Shown: one piece after another, positions 15,351 to 22,962 of the stretch | Numbering within the stretch: position 1 is the stretch's first letter | Layout of the letters: every line of letters starts with the position of its first letter | DNA from: Acidobacteriaceae bacterium | GTDB lineage: Bacteria; Acidobacteriota; Terriglobia; Terriglobales; Acidobacteriaceae | Length of the DNA: 41,975 bases | Reading direction: 5' to 3' | Assembly: GCA_030041305.1 (NCBI GenBank) | Contig: JASHOC010000149.1 | Location: 1 to 41,975 of the forward strand | The notes under the pieces: model-generated | Databases searched by the model: none | What the model was told of the DNA's origin: nothing | Seen by the model: the letters and a program-made list of their open reading frames with translations, nothing else | Program-made: the position numbers and the translations under genes

Positions 15351-17098
15351 TGGTCAACCTCCGCCTGGTCGTAGATCAGGTACTGAGGCACGGTGACAAT
15401 TAGGTAACTCCGTCCCTCGATCGGAGTGCTTGACCCGTCGGGGGTCACCGTCGCTACCGCCCAAACGTCGCCATAGTTGTTGCGCATCGACGTCCGCGTC
15501 GGTGAAGGTCCGTCGCTCGCCGGGGTGAACAGACCGCTCTTCGCATCGATGGAGCCCACGTAGTTGACATCGTCGTCGCCGTATGTCGCGATAAACTCCT
15601 TGAGCGACCATGCCGCCGGCACGGGCCCGAGGTCGATGTCGTCGGCCGTGTTCGGCTTGCCGTCCGGTCCGTTACAATACCCATCCGCCTCAAACTGCAC
15701 GTATCCCTTGGTGTGGGTCGCGCTGCCAAGATGGGCGAGTGACTCAACCGGAATCACTTTGATGAAGTCCACCTGCTTGTACACCGCCAGGGCGTCCGGC
15801 GCCGCATTCTCGCCCACCGTGATGGTGCGCATTCCGGGCGTGATGTTCTCCGCCACGTCCGCGCTCACCATAATCTCACTCGGCGTGGCGCTCAGCACCT
15901 TGGTTACCGTCACGCCCGCGCCCAAATCGATACTGGAAGCGCTCACCCCCGCAGGCAGATGATCGCCGTAAATCGTGACCTTGTTTCCCGTTGTCCCCGC
16001 CCGCAGCGAGGAAACGTCCGTGCCCAGCACCGTCGGCCCCTCCCCTGCGCGCCGCAAACTCACGTCCATGCCGAATTCCTCATATCGGCCCCAGAACCAG
16101 CGACCCTTCATGCGCGATTGATCCGCGGAAACCAGCATCACTTCGCGCGCCATCTTCATGTCTTCGGGCGAGCTTGCCTCTTCGCCGGCGGTCGAACGGC
16201 CTCTCCACTGGAAGCCCGTATACACGATGCTCGCCCCCTCCGCGGTCACCGCCTTGGAGGGATCGCTTACAAAGTGCAGCTTGGTCTTGGTCGTGAACAT
16301 GGCGGGAGACGATCCCGCGCTGATCGTCATTTCCCCGAAAAACTTGCCCTTTCCCGCCTGCTTTCCCGCCACCAGCCATCGCCCCGCCAGCTTCGGGTTG
16401 CTCATGCTCGATTCCCAATTCGACCAGGCCGCGGTATGCAGCGGCGCGGTTTTCTCGATATACGCCAGCGCCACGTCCACCGGAGGCAGCTTGTCTTTCG
16501 TCGATTCGCCTTCTTCTCCGCCGCCCGCGTTCCGCCCGTCGTCCCCAAAGGCTATCGGAGCCGACGACGGGAAGAACGCCCGGTGCATGTTCACCAGCAA
16601 CTTCCAGTCATCCGGCGGCCGATGCCACGACAGCGGCCGCGCCAGCGCATGGCACGCGCCACAGGCATGGCGCACATCGGCGTCTTCGGGAAAATTCTCG
16701 TCCGTCATGCGGTGCTCGGCGTAGTTCTCCACCGGCTCCGCCTCCGACGGCGCTAACCCGTGATAACTGCTCAGATAGGTCAGAATATGCCGCCCTTCCT
16801 CCGGCGTCAGGCTCACTCCGTTCAGGCGCACCATGCGCTTGATCGCCTCTTCCCAGCCTTCGGGAGAGGTGCGAATCCAGGAAATGCGGGACAGGTTTCC
16901 TTTCGCGTCCGCCTGGTGGCACACGCCGCATTTCGAGATCGTCAGTTGGTCGGTGACTGGAAAACCTTGCTCGTGACTCTCCGGCGGGTTCGCCGTCTCT
17001 TCTTGCGCAAAAGCATGCGTCGGCGGATAAATGAGGGCTGCGGTCAGCGCCAGCATGAACAAGCTCAAGCCGGGCTTGCCTGTTCCAGAACCGGTCAT
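15347..17098 (-). CDS. qhpA: QhpA: quinohemoprotein amine dehydrogenase alpha subunit (di-heme c)
   Basis: A 583-residue periplasmic subunit. Residues 1-31 are a signal peptide ending in AFAQ. Two heme c sites are visible: C57-G-V-C60-H61 and C146-G-A-C149-H150, which form the N-terminal di-heme domain that passes electrons from the QhpC quinone to an external cytochrome or blue copper protein. The remainder (from about residue 230) has beta-rich Ig-like domains, for example GNKVTIYGDHLPAG and PGMRTITVGENAAPDALAVYKQVDFIKVIP. An acidic, glycine-rich insert lies around residues 185-203. AGGGAGAG precedes the ATG by 9 bases. It is the first gene of the operon and its promoter must lie in the 785-bp divergent region. 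Confidence 0.95.
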   Translation of the reverse strand: MTGSGTGKPGLSLFMLALTAALIYPPTHAFAQEETANPPESHEQGFPVTDQLTISKCGVCHQADAKGNLSRISWIRTSPEGWEEAIKRMVRLNGVSLTPEEGRHILTYLSSYHGLAPSEAEPVENYAEHRMTDENFPEDADVRHACGACHALARPLSWHRPPDDWKLLVNMHRAFFPSSAPIAFGDDGRNAGGGEEGESTKDKLPPVDVALAYIEKTAPLHTAAWSNWESSMSNPKLAGRWLVAGKQAGKGKFFGEMTISAGSSPAMFTTKTKLHFVSDPSKAVTAEGASIVYTGFQWRGRSTAGEEASSPEDMKMAREVMLVSADQSRMKGRWFWGRYEEFGMDVSLRRAGEGPTVLGTDVSSLRAGTTGNKVTIYGDHLPAGVSASSIDLGAGVTVTKVLSATPSEIMVSADVAENITPGMRTITVGENAAPDALAVYKQVDFIKVIPVESLAHLGSATHTKGYVQFEADGYCNGPDGKPNTADDIDLGPVPAAWSLKEFIATYGDDDVNYVGSIDAKSGLFTPASDGPSPTRTSMRNNYGDVWAVATVTPDGSSTPIEGRSYLIVTVPQYLIYDQAEVDQ

Positions 17099-17131
17099 GT
17101 GTTTTACTCTCCCTGGACTTTGCTAACTTAC

Positions 17132-17145
17132 GAAATCGCGATTTC
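17132..17145. promoter_or_regulatory. Perfect palindrome upstream of qhpA (candidate operator)
   Basis: GAAATCGCGATTTC is an exact 14-bp palindrome 34 bases upstream of the qhpA start codon. Its position near the expected transcription start suits a repressor or activator site for the operon. This is inferred from symmetry and position only. Confidence 0.35.
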
Positions 17146-17373
17146 CGCTGCGTCCGCTGATGCGGACCCCAGGCGCGCAGTGCGAATTCGGGCCTCGTGC
17201 TGCGAGACCACCCCGCCTTTCAAAGCTCAAGATCGTCGTAGAAAAACAGGTAATGGGAATCCCGACTTGCACTTTTGCAGGATTTAAACCCTGAGCGGGG
17301 ATGCGACTGAGCGGCCGGCGCTTGCGTGCTTGCCTGTACCTTGCACTCTAGGACATCGCGCGCCGAACGCAAA

Positions 17374-17386
17374 AGAATTAAATTCT
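17374..17386. promoter_or_regulatory. AT-rich palindrome in the qhpA-lysR region (candidate LysR site)
   Basis: AGAATTAAATTCT is an exact 13-bp dyad in the middle of the divergent region. LysR-type regulators bind AT-rich dyads of this kind (T-N11-A: the pattern is met only loosely here). No functional evidence beyond symmetry. Confidence 0.3.
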
Positions 17387-17883
17387 CTGCTCTTCATTGT
17401 TTTTAGTTATATTTCCCGCAAATGCGTGAATCCCCCGGCCTTGGGGCAAAGGTCCCGCGCAATTCCCGCACTTCTCGGCCCCATCCACTTACGAACCTGA
17501 ACCTGGCTCCCCGGCTCCAATTCGTCCCTGTTATACACGGTGGGATCCGGAAAAGTGCGCGGATGAATGCGTCATAAAGAAAACCCCCTTGAATCTTTAT
17601 AAGCCCATCTCTACACTTCTTCTCAATTCAGGCGTTGCCGCATCACGTCGCCTGCGCAGACCAAGGCCCGCACCGGCCGGCCTCAGGCTGTGGAGTTGTT
17701 CCGCATTGTGGCTAGGCGCGCACTAAGCCGCGTCGCATGTAGCCCCACAATTACAACCAGCTTTCGCATTGGGGCGATTAGTCCCGGACTTTACCGCCGT
17801 TCCCTCTTTTTCCTCCGTCTGCGCAGTCAAAGCTCAAAGCACAACCGGGTTTCGATTCCCAAAGGCTCTCCGTCGAGGTCAGG

Positions 17884-18813
17884 ATGAACTATACCCTTCA
17901 ACAACTTCGCTATCTCGTCGCTGTTGCTGAGCATGGAAACGTCTCTGCCGCCGCCCGCTCCCTGTATGTGTCCCAGCCGGGAGTCTCGGCGGCCATTTCT
18001 CACCTGGAAGAGACGTTCGGCATTCAGTGCTTCGTCCGTCACCAAGCCAAGGGAGTTACCTTGACTTCGGCCGGCAAGTCGTTCGTCGCCGCCGCGCAGG
18101 AAGTGCTCACCATGGCCGAGGGGCTTCAACATCGAGCCCAGGAATTGAATCAGGCCGTGCGCACGCATATCGCGCTTGGCTGTTGTTACGAACTGGCGTA
18201 CTTCTTCCTGCCCCAGGTGCTGGAAATCTTCGAGATCGCCGACCCCGGCATCAGCTTGCGCATTCGCGTGGGCGACGCCGAGTCGCTGCAGCGCTGGCTC
18301 CGCGACGGCGACATTGAAGCTGCTTTGATGTACGACCTGAATTGCGATCCGGTCATCTTTCTGAAGCACTATCTCACCTCGTTTCTCCCCCACGCCCTCT
18401 TGCCCGCCAACCATCCTCTTGCCAGCCAGGCGTCGGTTCGTCCTCGCGACCTGCTGAATGAGCCTTTGATTCTCCTCGATTGCGCTCAGAGTTCGGACTA
18501 CATCCTGTCTATCTTCCAACCAAACCGTAAGCGGCCGAATGTCAGGCACCGTGTCAGCAGCGTTGAGCTATTGCTCCGGCTGGTTTCTTCGGGAAAGGGC
18601 TATGCCATCCTCAATGCCCGTCCGGTTCTCGACACCTCCAATCACAGCCTGCCGGTGCGTTGGCTTCCCATCGAGGACCAGACGCGCTCGCTTTCCGTAG
18701 CCTTGGTGTCGGTTCGCTCCGTCAAGTTGTATGGTCGTGGAGCGGCCTTGACGAACGTATTGAACGCCGTCAAAGAAAGAATCGGCGTCGGCCATTCCCA
18801 GTTGGCGTCTTAG
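17884..18813 (+). CDS. LysR-family transcriptional regulator, divergent from the qhp operon
   Basis: A 309-residue LysR-type regulator. The N-terminal winged HTH reads LQQLRYLVAVAEHGNVSAAARSLYVSQPGVSAAISHLEE, a textbook LTTR helix-turn-helix. The co-inducer domain follows from about residue 90 (THIALGCCYELAYFFLPQVLEIF). LTTRs usually control the gene they face, so control of the qhp operon is a reasonable inference. That would differ from the AraC-type QhpR known in Paracoccus. GAGGTCAGG just before the ATG supports the start. Confidence 0.92.
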   Translation: MNYTLQQLRYLVAVAEHGNVSAAARSLYVSQPGVSAAISHLEETFGIQCFVRHQAKGVTLTSAGKSFVAAAQEVLTMAEGLQHRAQELNQAVRTHIALGCCYELAYFFLPQVLEIFEIADPGISLRIRVGDAESLQRWLRDGDIEAALMYDLNCDPVIFLKHYLTSFLPHALLPANHPLASQASVRPRDLLNEPLILLDCAQSSDYILSIFQPNRKRPNVRHRVSSVELLLRLVSSGKGYAILNARPVLDTSNHSLPVRWLPIEDQTRSLSVALVSVRSVKLYGRGAALTNVLNAVKERIGVGHSQLAS

Positions 18814-19186
18814 CGGCAAGAGAATCCGCCTGCACGCGGTTCGGCGCTTTTGTTCCTACGGCTCGTCGTCATCCTTATCCGGGGAGAGAAGTTAGTCCCC
18901 CTCCCCGCCAACTACTACCAGGTAAGTGGGACCGCATGTCACCCGAAAAATTGCAGCGCGAGAAACCATCCTCAGCGCCGCTTGCGTTACACTTTGCGTG
19001 AAGCTTTGTTGAGGGCCGGATCTGTCCGTAACTTCACGGAGCCAAAGTTTCTCCATGGCGATTCCAGCTTCCGCACTGGCGCCACGACTGTGAATGTTCG
19101 CTTTTGAACGCGGCTTCTCTCAACCAGGCCCGGATATTCGAACTCCCCCGGTTCGTTCCCGCGGCATACTTAGGGAGGTATCTTCG
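18814..19186. other. Intergenic region before the cytochrome/cyclase-like gene
   Basis: About 370 bases with no supported gene. AGGGAGG at 19172-19178 is the ribosome binding site of the next gene. No repeat or terminator is convincing. Confidence 0.5.
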
Positions 19187-20320
19187 GTGGGCTCGAAACT
19201 CTTGATCGCTCCAGTCCTGTTGGCCTCGGTCTTCGTGGCTTCGGCGGCTTTGCCCTGGCGCTCCGCCGCGGCCTCCGGCAACAAACCTGCTGCCCATGTG
19301 AATTCCCAGTGGGACTCCGCCGCGGCCCACTACCTCGACACGCGTGAACTGTGGTGGCAAAACTGGGATAAGTCCCAGCGCGATCACCAGACCGTCTGCG
19401 TTTCCTGCCACACGGTTGTTCCCTACGCCCTCGCGCGCCCCTTGCTCCGGCAGCAGATGGGCGAGCCCGACTTCGCAGGCCCCGAGCGCGTTATGTACGA
19501 CGACATTGTCAAGCGCGTCAAGCTCTGGAATGAAGTTGAACCGTTCTACAAAGATGGCAAGTCCGGCCCCACCAAGTCCATCGAGTCCCGCGACACCGAA
19601 GCCGTTCTCAACGCCGTTATCCTCGCCGGCTACGACGCCCGCCGCGGCCATCTCTCCGACGTCACCAGGACGGCCTTCCAGAATATCTGGGCTCTCCAGC
19701 GCCACACCGGCCAGAACGCCGGCGCCTGGATCTGGCTCAACTTCCACAACGATCCGTGGGAGTCCAATATTTCCGAATATTGGGGCGCCACCATGGCTGC
19801 TCTCGCCGTCGGCATCGCTCCCGAAAACTATGACAAATCGCCCGAGATCCAAAGCAACCTCAACGAGCTGCGAGGTTACCTCCGTCGCGAATACGACGCC
19901 CAGCCCCTCGTCAACCGCATCGTCCTCCTGTGGGCCTCCTCCAAGCTCCCCGGCCTGCTCACCCGCACCCAGCGCGACGCTCTCCTCCAGCAAATCGCTT
20001 CCAGGCAGCGGCCCGACGGCGGCTGGAGCGCCTCCGACTTCGGCTCCTTTGAGCGTCACGATCACACCCCGGAGGTGACCAAAAGCGACGGTTACGCCAC
20101 CGGTCTCGCCGTCTACGCCCTCGAGGAAATCGGCAAAGGCAAGCTGCCCGAGGCGCGCCGCGGCCGCGCTTGGCTCCTTGCCAACCAAAATCCCAGTGAA
20201 GGCGATTGGCAGGCCTGGTCGCTCAACAAGGATCACGATCCTGCCTCCGATACTGGCCACTTCATGGACGACGCCGCTACCGGCTACGCTGTTCTGGCCC
20301 TTGAAGGCGCCCCAAAGTAG
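19187..20320 (+). CDS. Exported c-type heme protein with squalene-cyclase-like domain
   Basis: A 377-residue protein starting at GTG 19187, chosen because AGGGAGG lies 8 bases upstream and the following residues form a signal peptide (LLIAPVLLASVFVASAALPW). A single heme-attachment motif C71-V-S-C74-H75 is followed by TVVPYALARP. The rest is all-helical and resembles the alpha/alpha-barrel of terpenoid cyclases: AVLNAVILAGYDA, IWALQRHTGQNAGAWIWLNF, SRQRPDGGWSASDFGSFE (a QW-like motif) and ATGYAVLALEG. The catalytic DxDD of squalene-hopene cyclase is not seen, so cyclase activity is unlikely; a binding or redox role is possible. No electron-transfer partner is proven, but a qhp operon lies nearby. 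Confidence 0.75.
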   Translation: MGSKLLIAPVLLASVFVASAALPWRSAAASGNKPAAHVNSQWDSAAAHYLDTRELWWQNWDKSQRDHQTVCVSCHTVVPYALARPLLRQQMGEPDFAGPERVMYDDIVKRVKLWNEVEPFYKDGKSGPTKSIESRDTEAVLNAVILAGYDARRGHLSDVTRTAFQNIWALQRHTGQNAGAWIWLNFHNDPWESNISEYWGATMAALAVGIAPENYDKSPEIQSNLNELRGYLRREYDAQPLVNRIVLLWASSKLPGLLTRTQRDALLQQIASRQRPDGGWSASDFGSFERHDHTPEVTKSDGYATGLAVYALEEIGKGKLPEARRGRAWLLANQNPSEGDWQAWSLNKDHDPASDTGHFMDDAATGYAVLALEGAPK

Positions 20321-20798
20321 AACCGCCTAAACGATTCACCCCAAGGTCGCGGCCTTGCCTCCCACGCCGCGCCATTTTTATTCCGCCGCCATCCTCGTTC
20401 TTTTGTTCCCTGTTCCCTGTTCCCTGTTCTCTGTTCTCTGTTCCCTGTTCCCTGATCCCTGTTCCCTGTTCCCTGTTCCCTGTTCCCTGTTCCCTGTTCC
20501 CTGTTCCCTGTTCCCTGTTCCCTGTTCCCCGCGATGAGGGAATTCCCGCCCCAATGTCGCTCACTTCAGTGATGGCCGGGTTGCGAGCAAGCTCTTGAGC
20601 CAATCGCAACCGGCGTCTCTTCCGTACGTGGCCGAGGGAAAAACCTTTGCGCCTTCGCACACCGGATTTGCGCCTTCCCGGGCCACCGTTCTCGCGCAAC
20701 TGAAGAGAGTTTCCTGTGTTTAAACATAAGGGGAAACCAGGTTTGAAAAGACTTCCGGATGCTCCGGAAAACGATGCGTAAGCAGGAGGATTTTGTCA
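20321..20798. other. Intergenic region containing a long heptanucleotide array
   Basis: About 480 bases without a supported gene. It contains the GTTCCCT array (20405-20530), a hairpin TTCCGG-ATGCT-CCGGAA at 20753-20769, and AGGAGGA at 20784-20790, the ribosome binding site of the BON-domain gene. Frames through the array code for low-complexity peptides and are not genes. Confidence 0.6.
20405..20530. repeat. GTTCCCT heptanucleotide tandem array (18 units)
   Basis: Eighteen consecutive 7-bp units with no gaps. Fourteen are exactly GTTCCCT, two are GTTCTCT (units 4-5), one is GATCCCT (unit 8) and the last is GTTCCCC. The same unit forms a shorter array at 6377-6404. Both arrays lie in intergenic DNA beyond the 3' end of a gene. 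The purity of units 9-17 suggests recent expansion by replication slippage. Confidence 0.95.
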
Positions 20799-21581
20799 AT
20801 GTCAACAACGTTTACTCGCTCCAGGATCCCAATTCTGGCAGGCGCATGTGCGGGAGCGCTTCTCGCCATTCCGCAGTTCGCTCAAGCCGCGCCTCGCGAC
20901 GCGCAAAGCGCCGTTAGCGCCGCCCAAGCCAAGCTCGACAAATCGCCATTCAAAGACGTGCAGGTAAGCGTCGATCCCGACGGCGTCGCCACCCTCACCG
21001 GTACAGTCAATTTGTACGAGTACAAGGCTGACGCCGAAAAACGTGTGCTCCACGCCAAAGGCGTCAAGTCCATTCGCAACGACATCCAGGTCGCTGGGCC
21101 CAATGTCTCCGATGACGAAATCCTCAAGAAGCTGGGCGCTGAGCTCGCCTACAGCGGCGAAGGTTACGGCAATCTCTTCGACGCCGTCACCCTCCAGGTT
21201 CATGACGGCGTCGTCACGCTCGGTGGTCACGCCCACGACTATCCCAACCGCGATTCCGCCCTCGCCCTTGCCGCCACCACGCCCGGCGTCAAGGATGTCC
21301 TCGATGAGATCGAGGTCGATCCCGTCTCGCAAATGGATTGGAACACGCGCATGGCCGTCGCTCGCGCCATCTATGGCTATCCGGCGTTGCAGAGGTACGC
21401 CATCGATCCCGTCCAGCCCATTCGCATCTCCGTGCAGAACGGCCACGTGGAGCTGTATGGCGCGGTCGACAGCGCAGCCGACAAAGAGATCGCCTATATG
21501 CGCGCCAACCTCGTTCCCGGCGTCTTTAGCGTGAAGAATTACATCCAGGTCGCCGGCCAGTCTGGCGAAAAGCAACCCTGA
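20799..21581 (+). CDS. Exported protein with three BON domains
   Basis: A 260-residue protein. The N-terminus (RIPILAGACAGALLAIPQFAQAA) is a signal peptide. Three BON domains follow: about 35-95 (VQVSVDPDGVATLTGTVN, KRVLHAKGVKSIRNDI), about 100-175 (VTLQVHDGVVTLGGHAHD, ALAATTPGVKDVLDEIEV) and about 180-250 (RISVQNGHVELYGAVDS, VPGVFSVKNYIQV). BON domains bind phospholipid or membranes and occur in periplasmic and outer-membrane maintenance proteins such as OsmY. Start at ATG 20799, 8 bases after AGGAGGA, rather than the TTG at 20793. Confidence 0.88.
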   Translation: MSTTFTRSRIPILAGACAGALLAIPQFAQAAPRDAQSAVSAAQAKLDKSPFKDVQVSVDPDGVATLTGTVNLYEYKADAEKRVLHAKGVKSIRNDIQVAGPNVSDDEILKKLGAELAYSGEGYGNLFDAVTLQVHDGVVTLGGHAHDYPNRDSALALAATTPGVKDVLDEIEVDPVSQMDWNTRMAVARAIYGYPALQRYAIDPVQPIRISVQNGHVELYGAVDSAADKEIAYMRANLVPGVFSVKNYIQVAGQSGEKQP

Positions 21582-21689
21582 GCCGTTTCCCTTCCAATCA
21601 ACCGGCTGCGGATCGCGCTCTTCTTTCGTGGCTTCTCGTTCCCCGATAGAATGCAACAGACAGGATTCTTTCGGGGAGAGAGGAGAGCC

Positions 21690-22931
21690 ATGGAGCCGGA
21701 GACGCAGCCGCCCGCAGACTCAGCCCAGCAGAGCGCCGCAGCGCCCGGCCCATCCGAGCCCGGCGACTATCTGCCTCCCGGCCCGCTTGGCCCTCCCCAG
21801 CCCTATCGCGGATTGCGCTGGATATTTGTCGGCGATCAGGGACTGCGCGCCGGCTGGTCCGTGCTGCTCTTCAGCTTCGTGTTCACTGTGTTCCTCATCG
21901 CGGTTGGATCCGCCTTTTCCCAAGCCCACCTCATCCCCCAAAAACGCCCAACCGTCCCCACCGCCGTGGACGGGATTTTTTCCGAGCTGATCCCCTTTCT
22001 CGCCTTGTTGGCCGCCGCCGCCATCGTCGCCCGCGTCGAGCGGCGTCGCCTTCTCGACTTCAATCTCCGCGGCCCGCGGCGGCCGCTGCATTTTTTCTCG
22101 GGACTCCTCATCGGCTTTTTGGCCCTGTCGGCCCTCATCGGCGCGCTGGCTTGGGGCCATTGGCTCCGCCTCGGGCCGCTATCGCTTTCCGCCAGCCAAC
22201 TTTTCCGCTATGCGCTCTTATGGGGCTGCGCTTTCCTGCTCGTGGGCTGCGTTGAAGAGGGAACCTTCCGCTGTTATCTGCAATACACGCTCACCCGCGG
22301 CATCAACTTCTGGTGGGCGCTGGGCCTCAATGCGGCCATCTGCCTCGACCTGGTGGTGCGCGCCAAAGGCAACGGCGTTTGGGGCGACTACGCCATCGCC
22401 CTTCTCGGACTCTTCCCTTGCCTCGTACTTCACCAAAGGGCTGCTGCGCGCAGCGCCGCCTTTTGGCAAGCGGCCTGGGTCACCTCCACGCTCTTCGGCT
22501 TTCTCCACACCGGCAACGGTGGCGAAAACTGGGTGGGCATCTTTGCCGCTGGCGCCATCGGCTTTGTCTTTTGCGTCAGCATCTGGGCCACCGGCTCCGC
22601 GTGGTGGGCCATCGGCTGCCATGCCGGCTGGGACTGGGGCGAAACCTACTTCTACGGCACAGCCGACAGCGGTTTGATGGCGCGCGGCCATCTCTTCGCC
22701 GCCACGCCCGTCGGCAATGTGCTTTGGAGCGGCGGAAAAGACGGCCCCGAAGGCAGCCTGCTCGTCATCGCCGTCATTCTCCTGCTGCTCGTCGTCCTCC
22801 TCACCCTCTACAGGCGCAAAAACACTCTCGCCCCGCCAGCGCCCAACTCGCCGGCGTGGCCAGCCGGCGCCGCTCCGTCCTTATCCGAGCAACAAACCTT
22901 CCCAGCCCAGTCGCAAGCCAATCAGGCCTGA
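21690..22931 (+). CDS. CPBP-family intramembrane protease, long form
   Basis: A 413-residue membrane protein with a proline-rich cytoplasmic N-terminus (about residues 1-40) and about eight hydrophobic segments. The catalytic motifs are complete: VEEGTFRCYL (E189, E190, R194), FGFLHTGN, and IGCHAGWDW. It is therefore likely an active CPBP glutamic protease; the substrate is unknown. It is the third CPBP-type gene in the window. The start at 21690 follows GAGGAGAG closely. It ends 31 bases before the acylase gene, suggesting cotranscription. Confidence 0.87.
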   Translation: MEPETQPPADSAQQSAAAPGPSEPGDYLPPGPLGPPQPYRGLRWIFVGDQGLRAGWSVLLFSFVFTVFLIAVGSAFSQAHLIPQKRPTVPTAVDGIFSELIPFLALLAAAAIVARVERRRLLDFNLRGPRRPLHFFSGLLIGFLALSALIGALAWGHWLRLGPLSLSASQLFRYALLWGCAFLLVGCVEEGTFRCYLQYTLTRGINFWWALGLNAAICLDLVVRAKGNGVWGDYAIALLGLFPCLVLHQRAAARSAAFWQAAWVTSTLFGFLHTGNGGENWVGIFAAGAIGFVFCVSIWATGSAWWAIGCHAGWDWGETYFYGTADSGLMARGHLFAATPVGNVLWSGGKDGPEGSLLVIAVILLLLVVLLTLYRRKNTLAPPAPNSPAWPAGAAPSLSEQQTFPAQSQANQA

Positions 22932-22962
22932 CTCCGCCCTCGCGTTATCCTGATCGTGGCCG

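Larger units (their letters stand above)
17099..17883. other. Divergent intergenic region between qhpA and a LysR gene
   Basis: About 785 non-coding bases, long for this window. It holds two exact palindromes described separately (17132-17145 and 17374-17386) and an AT-rich stretch around 17365-17425 that contrasts with the GC-rich surroundings and may contain promoters. No gene, riboswitch or repeat array is apparent. Confidence 0.55.

Noticed and set aside
19034..20260. A 408-codon frame antisense to the heme/cyclase-like protein
   Set aside because: The sense strand has a ribosome binding site, signal peptide and CxxCH; the antisense protein has no recognisable features.
20405..20530. CRISPR array
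   Set aside because: Units are 7 bp with no spacers and no cas genes are nearby.
20277..20699. An open frame through the heptamer array coding GTGNREQ repeats
   Set aside because: A 7-bp repeat stays open in several frames by its composition; there is no start signal or conserved flank.
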